DNA of 46,619 bases from Nitrospirota bacterium (GCA_013151495.1 JAADIE010000081.1:1-46619), one strand, 5' to 3'; numbered from the stretch's first letter, positions 24,807 to 34,073 are shown. Made by a program: numbers and translations. The notes: generated by a model not told the origin, from the sequence alone.

Positions 24807-26114
24807 ATGGCACTTCTTACTTTCAAAGGTGGCGTTCATCCTCCAGAAAACAAAGAGCTTTCAGCAAAAGCACCTATCAGAGAGGCTGCACCGCCAAAAC
24901 AGGCAGTAATTCCTTTAAGTCAGCATATTGGGGCACCCTGTAATTGTGTAGTAGAGGTTGGGCAGGAGGTCAAAAAGGGGCAACTCATTGGTGAACCTAC
25001 TGCCTTTGTTTCAGCTCCGGTTCATTCTTCGGTGTCAGGAAAGGTGGTTGAGATTACCCAGATTCCTAATGCTATGGGCAGGCTGGTGCAGGCAGTGGTA
25101 ATCGACAACGATGGAAAGGAAGAATGGGCTCCCCTTCAGGATAATCCGGATTATATGAACCTATCACCAGAGGAGCTGAAGGAAAAGATTAAAAATGCAG
25201 GTATTGTTGGAATGGGTGGTGCAACATTTCCTACTCATGTGAAGCTCTCTCCACCAAAGGAAAAGCCTATTGATGTGGTTATTATCAACGGTGCCGAATG
25301 CGAGCCCTATCTCACAGCCGACCATAGATTGATGGTTGAAAATCCTGAACAGGTCATAGAGGGGCTCAAGATACTGATGAAAATACTGGGTGTTTCCAAA
25401 GGCTATGTGGGGATAGAGAACAACAAGCCCGATGCAATCGAGAAGATGACAGAGGCTGCCTCAAAGGAGCCAAACATTGAGGTCAAGGCCCTTCAGGTAA
25501 AGTATCCTCAGGGTGCTGAGAAGATGCTGATCAAGGCCATTATCGACAGAGAGGTCCCGGCTGGTGGACTACCCATGGATGTAGGGGTGGTGGTTCAGAA
25601 TGTCGGTACAGCCGTAGCCATTTTTGAGGCCTGCAGATATGGAAAGCCTTTGATTGAGAGGATTGTTACCGTTACAGGACGGGGTGTTAAAGAACCGGGA
25701 AATCTTAAGGCGAGAATCGGTACCCCAATAAGGCAGCTTATTGATGAGTGTGGTGGCTTTGTAGACAATCCCAAAAAGGTTATCCTCGGTGGACCAATGA
25801 TGGGTTTTGCCCAGTTTTCTCTTGATGTGCCTGTTACCAAGGGTACTTCGGGAGTTCTGGTATTATCTGAGACCGAGTATGTTTCTTCTGAGAAGTATGG
25901 CCCATGCATTCGTTGTGGCAGATGTATTGAGGCCTGTCCTATGGGGCTTATGCCTTTGATGCTCAGTATTCTTTCAGAAAAGGGCTTCTACGAGGATACC
26001 AGGGAATACAATATCATGGATTGTTTCGAATGTGGAAGCTGTACATATGTGTGTCCGTCAAAAAGACCAATCGTGCATCATATAAGATTGGCTAAATCAC
26101 TAATAAAAAGATAA
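24807..26114 (+). CDS. rnfC: Rnf complex subunit C
   Basis: RnfC is the peripheral subunit of the Rnf ferredoxin:NAD oxidoreductase and carries the NADH/FMN site. The 435-residue protein begins with the barrel-sandwich region containing F-K-G-G-V-H-P-P-E-N-K, has the G-M-G-G-A-T-F-P-T-H-V-K dinucleotide-site loop near 143, N-G-A-E-C-E-P-Y near 164, and two [4Fe-4S] motifs C-I-R-C-G-R-C-I-E-A-C-P near 369 and C-F-E-C-G-S-C-T-Y-V-C-P near 408. The ORF track start at 24765 is a TTG in the leader; ATG 24807 follows AGGAGGTCAA. Confidence 0.96.
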   Translation: MALLTFKGGVHPPENKELSAKAPIREAAPPKQAVIPLSQHIGAPCNCVVEVGQEVKKGQLIGEPTAFVSAPVHSSVSGKVVEITQIPNAMGRLVQAVVIDNDGKEEWAPLQDNPDYMNLSPEELKEKIKNAGIVGMGGATFPTHVKLSPPKEKPIDVVIINGAECEPYLTADHRLMVENPEQVIEGLKILMKILGVSKGYVGIENNKPDAIEKMTEAASKEPNIEVKALQVKYPQGAEKMLIKAIIDREVPAGGLPMDVGVVVQNVGTAVAIFEACRYGKPLIERIVTVTGRGVKEPGNLKARIGTPIRQLIDECGGFVDNPKKVILGGPMMGFAQFSLDVPVTKGTSGVLVLSETEYVSSEKYGPCIRCGRCIEACPMGLMPLMLSILSEKGFYEDTREYNIMDCFECGSCTYVCPSKRPIVHHIRLAKSLIKR

Positions 26115-26138
26115 ATAAATAACTAAAGGAGTGATAGG

Positions 26139-27149
26139 ATGGCAGTTACAAACAGGGATCAGGAGCTTGTAGTTACTGTTAGTCCACATGTAAGATCCGA
26201 TGAGTCTACTGCAAAGATAATGTGGACTGTTACATTAAGTCTTTTGCCTGCCTTTGCAATGTCGGTCTATTATTTTGGACCAAGAGCTGTTTATGTAACT
26301 GCCCTGAGTATTCTGGGCTGTTTGTTCAGTGAGTGGCTTGTCCAGAAAATGGCAGGCAGAGAGATAACCCTCTCAGACGGTAGTGCCTTCTTAACCGGTT
26401 TACTGCTTGGAATGAATATGCCATCATCGGTTCCATTTTATATTCCGCTGGTTAGTGCCTTTGTAGCTGTGGCAATAACAAAACAGCTTTTTGGAGGTCT
26501 TGGTTATAACATCTTTAATCCTGCTTTGATCGGTAGGGCCTTTGCCCTGATTACCTGGCCCAGGGCCATGACTACATGGTTTACGCCAACTGCAGCCTTT
26601 GTGGCAATGGATGCAAAAACCACTGCAACTCCTCTTGGGATACTGAAGGAAGAGGGGATGCATAAGCTGCTCGAGGTCTTTGGTGATAAGATGACCCTGT
26701 ATTACCAGCTACTTATTGGGCACAGGGCAGGTTCCCTTGGTGAGACATCGGTAATAGCGATATTAATTGGTGCTGCATTCCTGCTATACAAGAGATATAT
26801 TTCACTTCATATACCTCTTTCATTTCTTGCTACTGTGGCAGTGCTCACCTGGGTCTTTGGTGGGAAAGAAGGACTCTTTACGGGTGATCCTATCGTTCAT
26901 TTGCTTAGTGGTGGCTTGATGTTGGGAGCCTTTTACATGGCTACAGATTATGTAACATGCCCATCAGTAAAGACTGGTCAGATTATATTCGGAATAGGAT
27001 GTGGTGCCCTGACGGCTCTGATAAGGTTAAAGGCCGGTTACCCGGAGGGTGTTATGTTTGCCATACTGCTGATGAACTGTTTTACCCCGCTGATTGATCG
27101 CAATCTCAAGACAAAGGTCTTTGGCGCCAGAAAGGAGGCTGCGAAATGA
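26139..27149 (+). CDS. rnfD: Rnf complex subunit D
   Basis: The 336-residue integral membrane protein of the RnfD/NqrB family has about nine hydrophobic segments. The family signature around the covalent FMN threonine is visible as D-A-K-T-T-A-T-P-L-G near residue 155; the T-A-T-P motif is the usual flavinylation site. G-L-G-Y-N-I-F-N-P-A-L-I-G-R-A-F near 120 is also conserved. It forms part of the ion-translocating membrane core. It lies 24 bases after rnfC with AGGAG upstream, and overlaps rnfG by 4 bases. Confidence 0.96.
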   Translation: MAVTNRDQELVVTVSPHVRSDESTAKIMWTVTLSLLPAFAMSVYYFGPRAVYVTALSILGCLFSEWLVQKMAGREITLSDGSAFLTGLLLGMNMPSSVPFYIPLVSAFVAVAITKQLFGGLGYNIFNPALIGRAFALITWPRAMTTWFTPTAAFVAMDAKTTATPLGILKEEGMHKLLEVFGDKMTLYYQLLIGHRAGSLGETSVIAILIGAAFLLYKRYISLHIPLSFLATVAVLTWVFGGKEGLFTGDPIVHLLSGGLMLGAFYMATDYVTCPSVKTGQIIFGIGCGALTALIRLKAGYPEGVMFAILLMNCFTPLIDRNLKTKVFGARKEAAK

Positions 27150-27817
27150 CTTTCAAGGACATACTGAAGATAACCTTCAACCTCGTTGTCCTTTATCTGG
27201 CAGGTGGGTTGCTGCTGGCTGCTGTTTACGCAAAGACTTCACCAGTAATTTATCAGAAGAACGAGGAAGAAAAGAGGCAGGCCCTTCAGGCCATGATGCC
27301 AGAGGCCCAGGATATAATAAAACTTGGCGACTGGTACCCTCATGAAAAACACGCAGAGTACTATGAGGCTCGTAAATGCGGCGAAATTAAAATTAAAACC
27401 ATTAAGGATGAAAAGACCGGAAAAACAAAGGAAATAAAGGAGTGTATCGATCCAGAACCAATCGGTTATATTGTACAGACCTTTGGTAAAGGTTATTCAA
27501 GTTATATAAACATTCTATTTTCTGTTGATAAGAACTTTGTAGTTCAGAGGATGAATATTCTGCATCATGCAGAAACCCCTGGTTTGGGTGATGAAATTGA
27601 GAAAGACTGGTTTAAGAATCAGTTCAAGGGTAAGGACATAGATCATCTTGTGGTAGATAAAACAGGGACCAGGAAAGAATACATCCAGGCCATTACTGGT
27701 GCCACCATATCTACTAGGGCTGTTACAGAGGATGGTATTAAAAGGGGCCTGGAATTTTTAATAAAAGCCATCAAGGAAGGAGAGGTGGAACATGGAGCAT
27801 CAGGAAGAGAAGGTTAG
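27146..27817 (+). CDS. rnfG: Rnf complex subunit G
   Basis: RnfG has one N-terminal membrane anchor (about residues 9-30) and an exported FMN-binding domain. The flavinylation motif I-T-G-A-T-I-S-T near residue 190 is present, as is H-A-E-T-P-G-L-G near 145. A lysine-rich insert containing K-T-I-K-D-E-K-T-G-K-T-K near 83-95 looks variable. It overlaps rnfD by 4 bases and rnfE by 26, so translation is coupled. Confidence 0.95.
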   Translation: MTFKDILKITFNLVVLYLAGGLLLAAVYAKTSPVIYQKNEEEKRQALQAMMPEAQDIIKLGDWYPHEKHAEYYEARKCGEIKIKTIKDEKTGKTKEIKECIDPEPIGYIVQTFGKGYSSYINILFSVDKNFVVQRMNILHHAETPGLGDEIEKDWFKNQFKGKDIDHLVVDKTGTRKEYIQAITGATISTRAVTEDGIKRGLEFLIKAIKEGEVEHGASGREG

Positions 27818-28433
27818 TTATCTTCAATTAATAAAAAATGGAGTCTTTAAGGAAAATACCATCTTCAGACTGGTTATCAGTCTGTGTCCATCTATTGCTG
27901 TTACCAATAGTGTGAGGAATGGATTCCTGCTTGGTGTAGCGGTTCTTTTTGTTCAGACCATGGTTAACACAACAGTGGCACTTCTTAGAAGGTTTATACA
28001 TCCACGAATCAGGATTCCCATCTTTATGCTGGTTATTTCCGGATGGGTTAGTGTAGTTGATATGGTAATGGCAGCCTATGCAAGGGCCGCCTATAAAGAG
28101 ATCGGTCTGTATATACAGATTATTGTTGCCTTTGCATCAATTCTGGCAAGGGCGGAGATGTTTGCCAGTAAGAACAGACCCCTGGCAGCTTTCTTCGATG
28201 GTTTTGGCTCGGGATTGGGATTCCTGGTAGCCCTTGTGATTATCAGTTTCTTCAGGGAACTGCTTGGTAAGGGCTCTCTTTGGGGTTTTCAGATTATCGA
28301 GGCAAAACCACTGCTTATAATGATAATGCCAGCTGGTGGTTTTATAGCTGTTGGTCTGCTGATGGGCTTTTTCAACTGGATCGATATTCGTTTCTATGGT
28401 GGTAAGGGTGCTGGTGGTGCATCCGGACATTAA
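27792..28433 (+). CDS. rnfE: Rnf complex subunit E
   Basis: The 213-residue membrane protein has six hydrophobic segments and the RnfE/NqrD motif L-C-P-S-I-A-V-T-N near residue 32, whose cysteine helps bind the membrane [2Fe-2S] cluster shared with RnfA, plus a second cysteine-lacking half typical of this paralogue. F-F-R-E-L-L-G-K-G near 149 is conserved. It starts inside rnfG and is followed by a 68-base gap before rnfA. Confidence 0.94.
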   Translation: MEHQEEKVSYLQLIKNGVFKENTIFRLVISLCPSIAVTNSVRNGFLLGVAVLFVQTMVNTTVALLRRFIHPRIRIPIFMLVISGWVSVVDMVMAAYARAAYKEIGLYIQIIVAFASILARAEMFASKNRPLAAFFDGFGSGLGFLVALVIISFFRELLGKGSLWGFQIIEAKPLLIMIMPAGGFIAVGLLMGFFNWIDIRFYGGKGAGGASGH

Positions 28434-28501
28434 GTAGTTGAATTTGGATCTGCTTATGTGGGATAATTAATAAAGTAATTAGTTTATAAAAGGAGGCTGC
28501 A

Positions 28502-29095
28502 ATGAGCAATGAATTTATAAAACTCTTCGAGCTTTTTATAGCAGCATCGGTAATTAACAACTTTGTATTTACACGCTTCCTTGGGTTATGTATCTTCTTT
28601 GGTGTTTCAAAGAAGATGGAGACTGCAATCGGAATGAGCATTACCTTTACAGCCGTTATGGTTATCGCAGCAGCCCTTAGCTGGCTGGTATTTACCTACA
28701 TCATGGTCCCTCTTGAGATAACATTCCTTAAGATAATCATATTTATTGGTATTGTAGCCGCTTTTGTGCAGGCAGCAGACACGATTATGCGTAAGGTTAG
28801 TCCGGGGTTATATTACAAACTGGGTGTTTATCTTGCTCTCATTTCAACTAACTGTATCATTATAGCGGTTCCGCTTATTAATGCTGGCGAACATTACAAC
28901 TTTCTCGAAAGTCTCTCCTTTGGTTTTGGTTCTGGAATCGGTTTTGCCCTTGCACTTGTTATAATGGCAAGTATTCGTGAAAAGCTTGAGCTTGCCGATG
29001 TGCCAAGGCCATTCAGGGGTATGCCAATTGCTTGGGTCACAACAGCACTTATAGCACTGGCATTTACAGGATTTTCAGGACTGATTACATTATAA
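28502..29095 (+). CDS. rnfA: Rnf complex subunit A
   Basis: The 197-residue RnfA/NqrE protein has six membrane segments, with N-N-F-V-F-T-R-F-L-G-L-C near residue 20 and T-N-C-I-I near 120, the paired cysteines expected to bind the intramembrane [2Fe-2S] cluster with RnfE. S-I-R-E-K-L near 159 matches the paralogous segment of RnfE. AGGAGG precedes the ATG. Confidence 0.96.
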   Translation: MSNEFIKLFELFIAASVINNFVFTRFLGLCIFFGVSKKMETAIGMSITFTAVMVIAAALSWLVFTYIMVPLEITFLKIIIFIGIVAAFVQAADTIMRKVSPGLYYKLGVYLALISTNCIIIAVPLINAGEHYNFLESLSFGFGSGIGFALALVIMASIREKLELADVPRPFRGMPIAWVTTALIALAFTGFSGLITL

Positions 29096-29134
29096 AAATA
29101 CACATACTTTATAGCGTTTATGGAGGTCAGGTAA

Positions 29135-30307
29135 ATGATAGATTACAGCTTAGTAAATGAGATACTCAGGGCAATAGGCAGTCTTAATCTTGCAGAACTT
29201 ATTAATCATATTCCCCTTCCTCATGTTGGTGTGGGTGGTGGCATTGAGGCAAAGGAATCGGTTGATATTGTGCAGACCATAGAGTTTACCGCCATGTTTA
29301 TCTTTGGTGTTGGTGCAGTTTTTGGACTTGGCCTTGCCTTTGCTGCCAAAAAGTTTTCTGTAAAGCGTGACCCAAGGATAGATCAGGTCAGGGAATATCT
29401 GGCAGGCGCACACTGTGGTGCCTGTGGATATCCTGGCTGCGAACAGTATGCCGAGGCAGTTGTGCAAAACCCTGATGTGCCACCAAACCTCTGTACCCCT
29501 GGTGGTGAGAAGGCTGCAAAGATGGTTGCCCTGATTACCGGTAAAGAGGCTGTTGCTACAGAGCCAAAGTTTTCAAGGATAATGTGTCAGGGAGACTGGC
29601 AGAAGTCTACAAAGAGATTTAAATACGAGGGTGTTCAGGACTGCCGCGCTGCTGTGCTTGCAGGTGGTGGGGACAAAAGCTGTATTTACGGTTGTCTTGG
29701 ATATGGAACCTGTGCAAAGGTTTGTCCCTTTGATGCAATCCATATGAATGAAAACCATCTGCCCGTTGTCGATGTTGGCAAGTGTACAGGTTGTAGAAAG
29801 TGTGAGGCAGCCTGTCCGAAAAAGGTCATCGAAGTGCTTCCAGGCAGCAAGGCAGTGGTTGTGGCATGTCATAGCCGCGACAGGGGCGCTGATACCAGAA
29901 AGTACTGCCAGATCGGCTGTATCGCCTGTGGAGCCTGCGAGAAGGTATGCCCCTTTGATGCAGTAAAGGTGGAAAACAATGTCTCAAGGATAGATTACGA
30001 TAAGTGCCGTGTTTGTGGTCTTTGTGTTCGTAAATGTCCTACCAAGGCAATAGTTGATCATATGCCAACCAGGCCAAAGGCCTTTGTGATCGAGGAAAAA
30101 TGTATTGGCTGTAACGCCTGCATGAAGGTATGCCCTGTTAATGCTGCCTATGGTGAGCTGAAGAAACCTCACACCATTGATCAGTCCAAGTGCATTGGCT
30201 GTGGTATATGCACTGCAAGATGTCCTAAACAGGCTATTGACGGCACCTTTAATGCAAAAGAGGTATTCCGTCTGGCCGAGGAAAAGAGGAAGAAAAAGGC
30301 GGCTTAA
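29135..30307 (+). CDS. rnfB: Rnf complex subunit B, multi-ferredoxin
   Basis: RnfB accepts electrons from ferredoxin. The 390-residue protein has one membrane anchor (about 48-72), an Fe-S domain H-C-G-A-C-G-Y-P-G-C near 92, and a long ferredoxin-like region with six further C-x2-C-x2-C/CP-type motifs, including C-T-G-C-R-K-C near 218, C-I-A-C-G-A-C near 257, C-R-V-C-G-L-C near 290, C-I-G-C-N-A-C near 325 and C-I-G-C-G-I-C near 352. Up to seven [4Fe-4S] clusters are possible. It is at the long end for RnfB. Its stop overlaps the end of a convergent gene by 4 bases. Confidence 0.95.
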   Translation: MIDYSLVNEILRAIGSLNLAELINHIPLPHVGVGGGIEAKESVDIVQTIEFTAMFIFGVGAVFGLGLAFAAKKFSVKRDPRIDQVREYLAGAHCGACGYPGCEQYAEAVVQNPDVPPNLCTPGGEKAAKMVALITGKEAVATEPKFSRIMCQGDWQKSTKRFKYEGVQDCRAAVLAGGGDKSCIYGCLGYGTCAKVCPFDAIHMNENHLPVVDVGKCTGCRKCEAACPKKVIEVLPGSKAVVVACHSRDRGADTRKYCQIGCIACGACEKVCPFDAVKVENNVSRIDYDKCRVCGLCVRKCPTKAIVDHMPTRPKAFVIEEKCIGCNACMKVCPVNAAYGELKKPHTIDQSKCIGCGICTARCPKQAIDGTFNAKEVFRLAEEKRKKKAA

Positions 30308-30777
30308 TAAAGACCCGATTTTACCAGGGCAACGGTTCTGCCACGCGGAAACTGGTGTTTTAGGCGTCCACCCCTGTATAAAAGGCATCCAAGGACTGTG
30401 CCTTTATAAAAGGCTATTATATAACCGTCCTGCCAGCTGGGGTTGGCTCTTTCAATGAAACCCCTTTCAAGTAACTCGGTAAGCTCTTGTCGGCTGAGCT
30501 CTACAGTATGTTTGCTTGCCTGGTGGCCAAAAAGTTGAAGGGCATAAGTGGTGGGCTTTAGATGTCTGCCAACCTTGCGTAATATCCTGATACCTGGAAA
30601 CTCTATCCTCTTCATTTTTATGGATTTGATCACAATCGGGTCTGCTGTGGTGCTCGTGATCATCCAGATACTTCTACCGGTTTCAAAAAAGATGTACCCC
30701 TTGAAAGGCTCTGGAGGGATTTCAAATCTTTCTGATAGATAATTCAGGACTATGTGGGGGTCTGCCTGTCTTAGCAT
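30304..30777 (-). CDS. stand-alone PUA-like RNA-binding domain protein
   Basis: The 157-residue protein has no methyltransferase core. Its C-terminal region, with G-C-L-L-Y-R-G-G-R-L-K-H-Q-F-P-R-G near 128-144, resembles the PUA-like RNA-binding tail of RsmF/NOL1-type rRNA methyltransferases, where the corresponding motif is G-x-L-K-N-x-Y-P-K-G. A role in RNA binding is inferred from that resemblance only. It overlaps the stop of the upstream gene by one base and ends the mltG-ispG-panC operon. Confidence 0.6.
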   Translation of the reverse strand: MLRQADPHIVLNYLSERFEIPPEPFKGYIFFETGRSIWMITSTTADPIVIKSIKMKRIEFPGIRILRKVGRHLKPTTYALQLFGHQASKHTVELSRQELTELLERGFIERANPSWQDGYIIAFYKGTVLGCLLYRGGRLKHQFPRGRTVALVKSGLY

Positions 30778-31115
30778 TAGTGGACCGGCCCTGAGGAAAG
30801 CATCCTTTCCACTTCTTCAATGATTACCTTGTAGGAGATGCCACCATGAATAAAGGGTTCCCCATTTATCAGGATAACCGGAAGGGTAATAAGGCCATGG
30901 CTCAGTAGCTCCCGGACCTCGGCAAAACGGTTGTCATCCTCAAGAAAAAGATCTATGTATTCAACATGGACAAGGTTGGGGAAGTGATAATCCAGGGAGT
31001 TTTGTAATTGTTCGGCCAGGGCCTGATTGTTGATCCCTTCATCAAAGTAGTTGTCGCTGAAATTTACATCCTCGAAAGGGTTATCCAGGATCTGGATATG
31101 GATTCTCTGTATCAT
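30777..31115 (-). CDS. thioredoxin-like fold protein without CxxC
   Basis: The 112-residue acidic protein has L-P-V-I-L-I-N-G-E-P-F-I-H-G-G near residue 79-93, where V-I-L-I-N-G resembles the cis-proline strand of thioredoxin-like folds. There is no cysteine, so it cannot be a thiol oxidoreductase; it may be a YuzD-like or NIF-related small fold. Function is unknown. It begins 5 bases after panC, in the same operon. Confidence 0.65.
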   Translation of the reverse strand: MIQRIHIQILDNPFEDVNFSDNYFDEGINNQALAEQLQNSLDYHFPNLVHVEYIDLFLEDDNRFAEVRELLSHGLITLPVILINGEPFIHGGISYKVIIEEVERMLSSGPVH

Positions 31116-31120
31116 TACTA

Positions 31121-31987
31121 CTACCTCAGTTTTACCAGCAGGTTGTCAATCAGGCGGGCGTTACCATAGTATAGGGCCACCGCAAGGACAACCTCTGGCT
31201 TTTTATATATTTTAACATCTACATCTGTAAGGTCATCAAGGGTTTCAGGATCATACACAGAGGCGTACTGAATCTCCCTGATGTGGGGAGAGCTTTTCAG
31301 GGTTTCCCTGAGAGTGGATGCAGCCTCTTTAAAGCCAGCACCCTCCTTGAGTTTTTCTGCGGCATTCAATAATGCCCTGTAGACAATACCTGCTCCCTGT
31401 CTTTCCTCCTCTGTCAGATACTTGTTTCGTGAGCTCATAGCAAGGCCATCATGTTCCCTGATTGTTGGGCAGGCTATGATCTGAATATCCATGTTCAGAT
31501 CTCTGACCATCTGTTTGATTATCAATGTCTGCTGGAAGTCCTTTAACCCAAAATAGGCCCTTGTGGGTTTTACAATATTAAAAAGCTTCAATACCACAGT
31601 GGTAACCCCTCTGAAGTGACCAGGACGGAAGGCACCACAGAGCTTATCAGAAAGCCCTTCAACTATCACATAGGTCTTATAGCCTTCAGGATACATCTCC
31701 TTCATAGAGGGTAGAAACAGTACATCTACATTCAGGGCCCTGAGTTTTTCTATATCACCTTCTATATCCCTGGGGTATCTATCGAGGTCTTCATTAGGAC
31801 CAAATTGAATGGGGTTAACAAAGATGCTAACTACGGTTATATCATTTTCAGCCCTGGAGCGCCTGATAAGACTGAGATGCCCCTCATGCAGGTAGCCCAT
31901 AGTGGGGACAAAGCCTATGGTTTTACCTGCCCTGGTTAAGATACTGGCCTGTCTTTGCATCTGATCTATTTCACTGAATATATCCAT
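31121..31987 (-). CDS. panC: pantothenate synthetase
   Basis: PanC joins pantoate and beta-alanine with ATP in CoA synthesis. The 288-residue protein has the nucleotide-binding G-Y-L-H-E-G-H near residue 32, F-V-N-P-I-Q-F near 57, the G-x-K-D-x-Q-Q near 150 and M-S-S-R-N near 187, all family signatures. It lies 3 bases after ispG. Confidence 0.97.
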   Translation of the reverse strand: MDIFSEIDQMQRQASILTRAGKTIGFVPTMGYLHEGHLSLIRRSRAENDITVVSIFVNPIQFGPNEDLDRYPRDIEGDIEKLRALNVDVLFLPSMKEMYPEGYKTYVIVEGLSDKLCGAFRPGHFRGVTTVVLKLFNIVKPTRAYFGLKDFQQTLIIKQMVRDLNMDIQIIACPTIREHDGLAMSSRNKYLTEEERQGAGIVYRALLNAAEKLKEGAGFKEAASTLRETLKSSPHIREIQYASVYDPETLDDLTDVDVKIYKKPEVVLAVALYYGNARLIDNLLVKLR

Positions 31988-31990
31988 TGA

Positions 31991-33046
31991 TCAGGCATCC
32001 TCCTTAACTAGCCTGAGCAACTCATCAAGCATATCCTGCTCTTTTATCTTTTTTATTACCTTGCCCTTTTTAAACAGGATTCCCTCCCCCTTACTTCCTG
32101 CCACTCCAAAATCAGCCTCTCTGGCCTCTCCGGGCCCATTTACCACACATCCCATAACCGCCACCGTGAGGTCCTTCTGAACATCCCTCAGTTGTCTCTG
32201 GAGTTTTCTGGCAATAGAAACTATATTGACATTGCAACGGCCACAGGTTGGGCAGGAGATTATATTTACTCCATAATGCCTTATCTCCAGGCTTGCCAGT
32301 ATCTCATATGCCACCCTTACCTCATCGTAGGGTGGGGCGGTAAGGGATACCCTTATGGTGTCTCCAATACCCTCTGAAAGCAGAATACCAAGCCCTACTG
32401 CACTTTTTACAATCCCAAGGGGTGGGGGGCCAGCCTCGGTTATTCCAATATGAAGTGGATAGTCAAAGCGAGAGGAAAAAAGCCTGTATGCCTCTACAGT
32501 AAGAGGGACATTTGAGCCTTTCAACGAGACCTTTATATCCTGAAAATCGAGCTCTTCAAGTAGTTCGATCTGGCGCTGTGCACTTTCAACCAGTGCCTCA
32601 GGGGTGGGATGTCCGTACTTTTTAAGGATGTCCTTAGGTAATGAGCCGGAGTTCACACCCACCCTGATTGGTATGCCCCTTTCCTTTGCTGAAGCCACAA
32701 CCTCTTTTATCTTCCACTGGGCACCAATGTTCCCCGGATTCAGTCTCAGGGCATCAGCGCCGGCACTTAGGCTCTGAAGTGCAAGCCGCCAGTCGAAGTG
32801 GATATCTGCTATCAAAGGGATGGATATCCTTTTCTTTATCTCTTTTATTGAAGAGGCGGCCTCTTCATCGGGCACAGCTACCCTTATCACCTCGCAGCCG
32901 AGCCTCTCAAGCCGTCTTATCTGTCTTACTGTAGCGGTGACATCCCTTGTGTCGGTCTTGGTCATGGATTGTACAACAATCGGTGCATTACCGCCTACAG
33001 GGACATTTCCAATACGAATCTGTCTTGTCTTTTTGCGTCTGACCAT
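31991..33046 (-). CDS. ispG: 4-hydroxy-3-methylbut-2-enyl diphosphate synthase IspG
   Basis: IspG is the [4Fe-4S] enzyme that makes HMBPP in the MEP isoprenoid pathway. The 351-residue protein has P-I-V-V-Q-S-M near 22, A-D-I-H-F near 80, L-R-L-N-P-G-N-I-G near 97, and the cluster motif C-P-T-C-G-R-C near 266 with a further Cys in M-G-C-V-V-N-G-P near 305. It lies between mltG and panC on the same strand. Confidence 0.97.
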   Translation of the reverse strand: MVRRKKTRQIRIGNVPVGGNAPIVVQSMTKTDTRDVTATVRQIRRLERLGCEVIRVAVPDEEAASSIKEIKKRISIPLIADIHFDWRLALQSLSAGADALRLNPGNIGAQWKIKEVVASAKERGIPIRVGVNSGSLPKDILKKYGHPTPEALVESAQRQIELLEELDFQDIKVSLKGSNVPLTVEAYRLFSSRFDYPLHIGITEAGPPPLGIVKSAVGLGILLSEGIGDTIRVSLTAPPYDEVRVAYEILASLEIRHYGVNIISCPTCGRCNVNIVSIARKLQRQLRDVQKDLTVAVMGCVVNGPGEAREADFGVAGSKGEGILFKKGKVIKKIKEQDMLDELLRLVKEDA

Positions 33047-33080
33047 AGGATTCTTTAAGTATTATAACAAAATGGGTGGG

Positions 33081-34073
33081 CTACTTATTGTGATTTGACC
33101 TGTACTTTCTTACTGCCCTCTGATGCTCCCTTTCGGTTTTTGAGAATTTATGCCTGCCATCCTTTGTTGCAACAAAGTACAGATAGGGTACATCGGCTGG
33201 ATATAAGGCTGCCATTATAGACTTAAGACCCGGTGATGCAATGGGCCCCGGAGGCAGTCCTTTAATACGATAAGTATTGTAGGGACTGTCCCTGCGAAGG
33301 TCTCTTCTGGTGATCACCTTGGGCGGAGGCTCTACTCCGTATACTGCAGTGGGATCCGATTCAAGGGGCATTCCTCTGCGAAGCCTGTTGTGAAACACTG
33401 CCGAAATCAGAGGGCGTTCATCATCCACCTTGGCCTCCTTTTCAATCAAAGAGGCAAGGGTCAGAAGCCCTCTTTCTGTTAAACCCAGTTCCTTTGCCCT
33501 GTTAAGCATGTCGCTGCTTAATTGGGACCTCATATTTTCGACCATACGGGTGATAACCGTTTCTGCCTCAGTGTATTTAGGAAAGAAATAGGTATCCGGA
33601 AAGAGGTAGCCCTCAACAGAAGGGGCATCAATGTGTAGCTTATTCAGCAGGTCTCTGTCCCTGGAAGCCTTCAGAAACTGGTTTTTGTCAGTAATCTCCA
33701 GTGCATCAAGCCTATCAGCAATCTGCCAGAGATTAAACCCCTCAGGGATGGTAACCTTCACCAGTTCTACATCGCCGCTTACCAGTTTTTGTAGCACCTC
33801 ATGGTCTGAGAGCCTGCCTTCGAATCTGTATGTTCCATGTTTAATCTTGTACTGAAGCCCCCGAATCTTACCCCAGAATACAAACAACCTGGGATGTCTG
33901 ATTATCTGATGTCGCCATAGCAGCGCCGTTACATCTGTAAAGTTCATCCCCCTGCTGATATGGATTTCTACGGGGCCATTGATTTCGTGCTTTATAAAAA
34001 AGGGGTTGAGCATTACATAAATAAACGCAAGCACCAGAGCTATGGTTATATAAAGGAGTTTGCCTTTTTTCAT
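33081..34073 (-). CDS. mltG: endolytic transglycosylase MltG
   Basis: MltG cleaves nascent glycan strands at the inner membrane. The 330-residue protein has one N-terminal membrane segment (about 6-28), a LysM-like region, then the YceG domain with E-G-Y-L-F-P-D-T-Y near 153, the catalytic glutamate in A-S-L-I-E-K-E-A near 212 and F-H-N-R-L near 230, and the C-terminal N-T-Y-x-x-x-G-L-P-P-G-P-I near 268. It is the first gene of the mltG-ispG-panC operon. Confidence 0.95.
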   Translation of the reverse strand: MKKGKLLYITIALVLAFIYVMLNPFFIKHEINGPVEIHISRGMNFTDVTALLWRHQIIRHPRLFVFWGKIRGLQYKIKHGTYRFEGRLSDHEVLQKLVSGDVELVKVTIPEGFNLWQIADRLDALEITDKNQFLKASRDRDLLNKLHIDAPSVEGYLFPDTYFFPKYTEAETVITRMVENMRSQLSSDMLNRAKELGLTERGLLTLASLIEKEAKVDDERPLISAVFHNRLRRGMPLESDPTAVYGVEPPPKVITRRDLRRDSPYNTYRIKGLPPGPIASPGLKSIMAALYPADVPYLYFVATKDGRHKFSKTEREHQRAVRKYRSNHNK

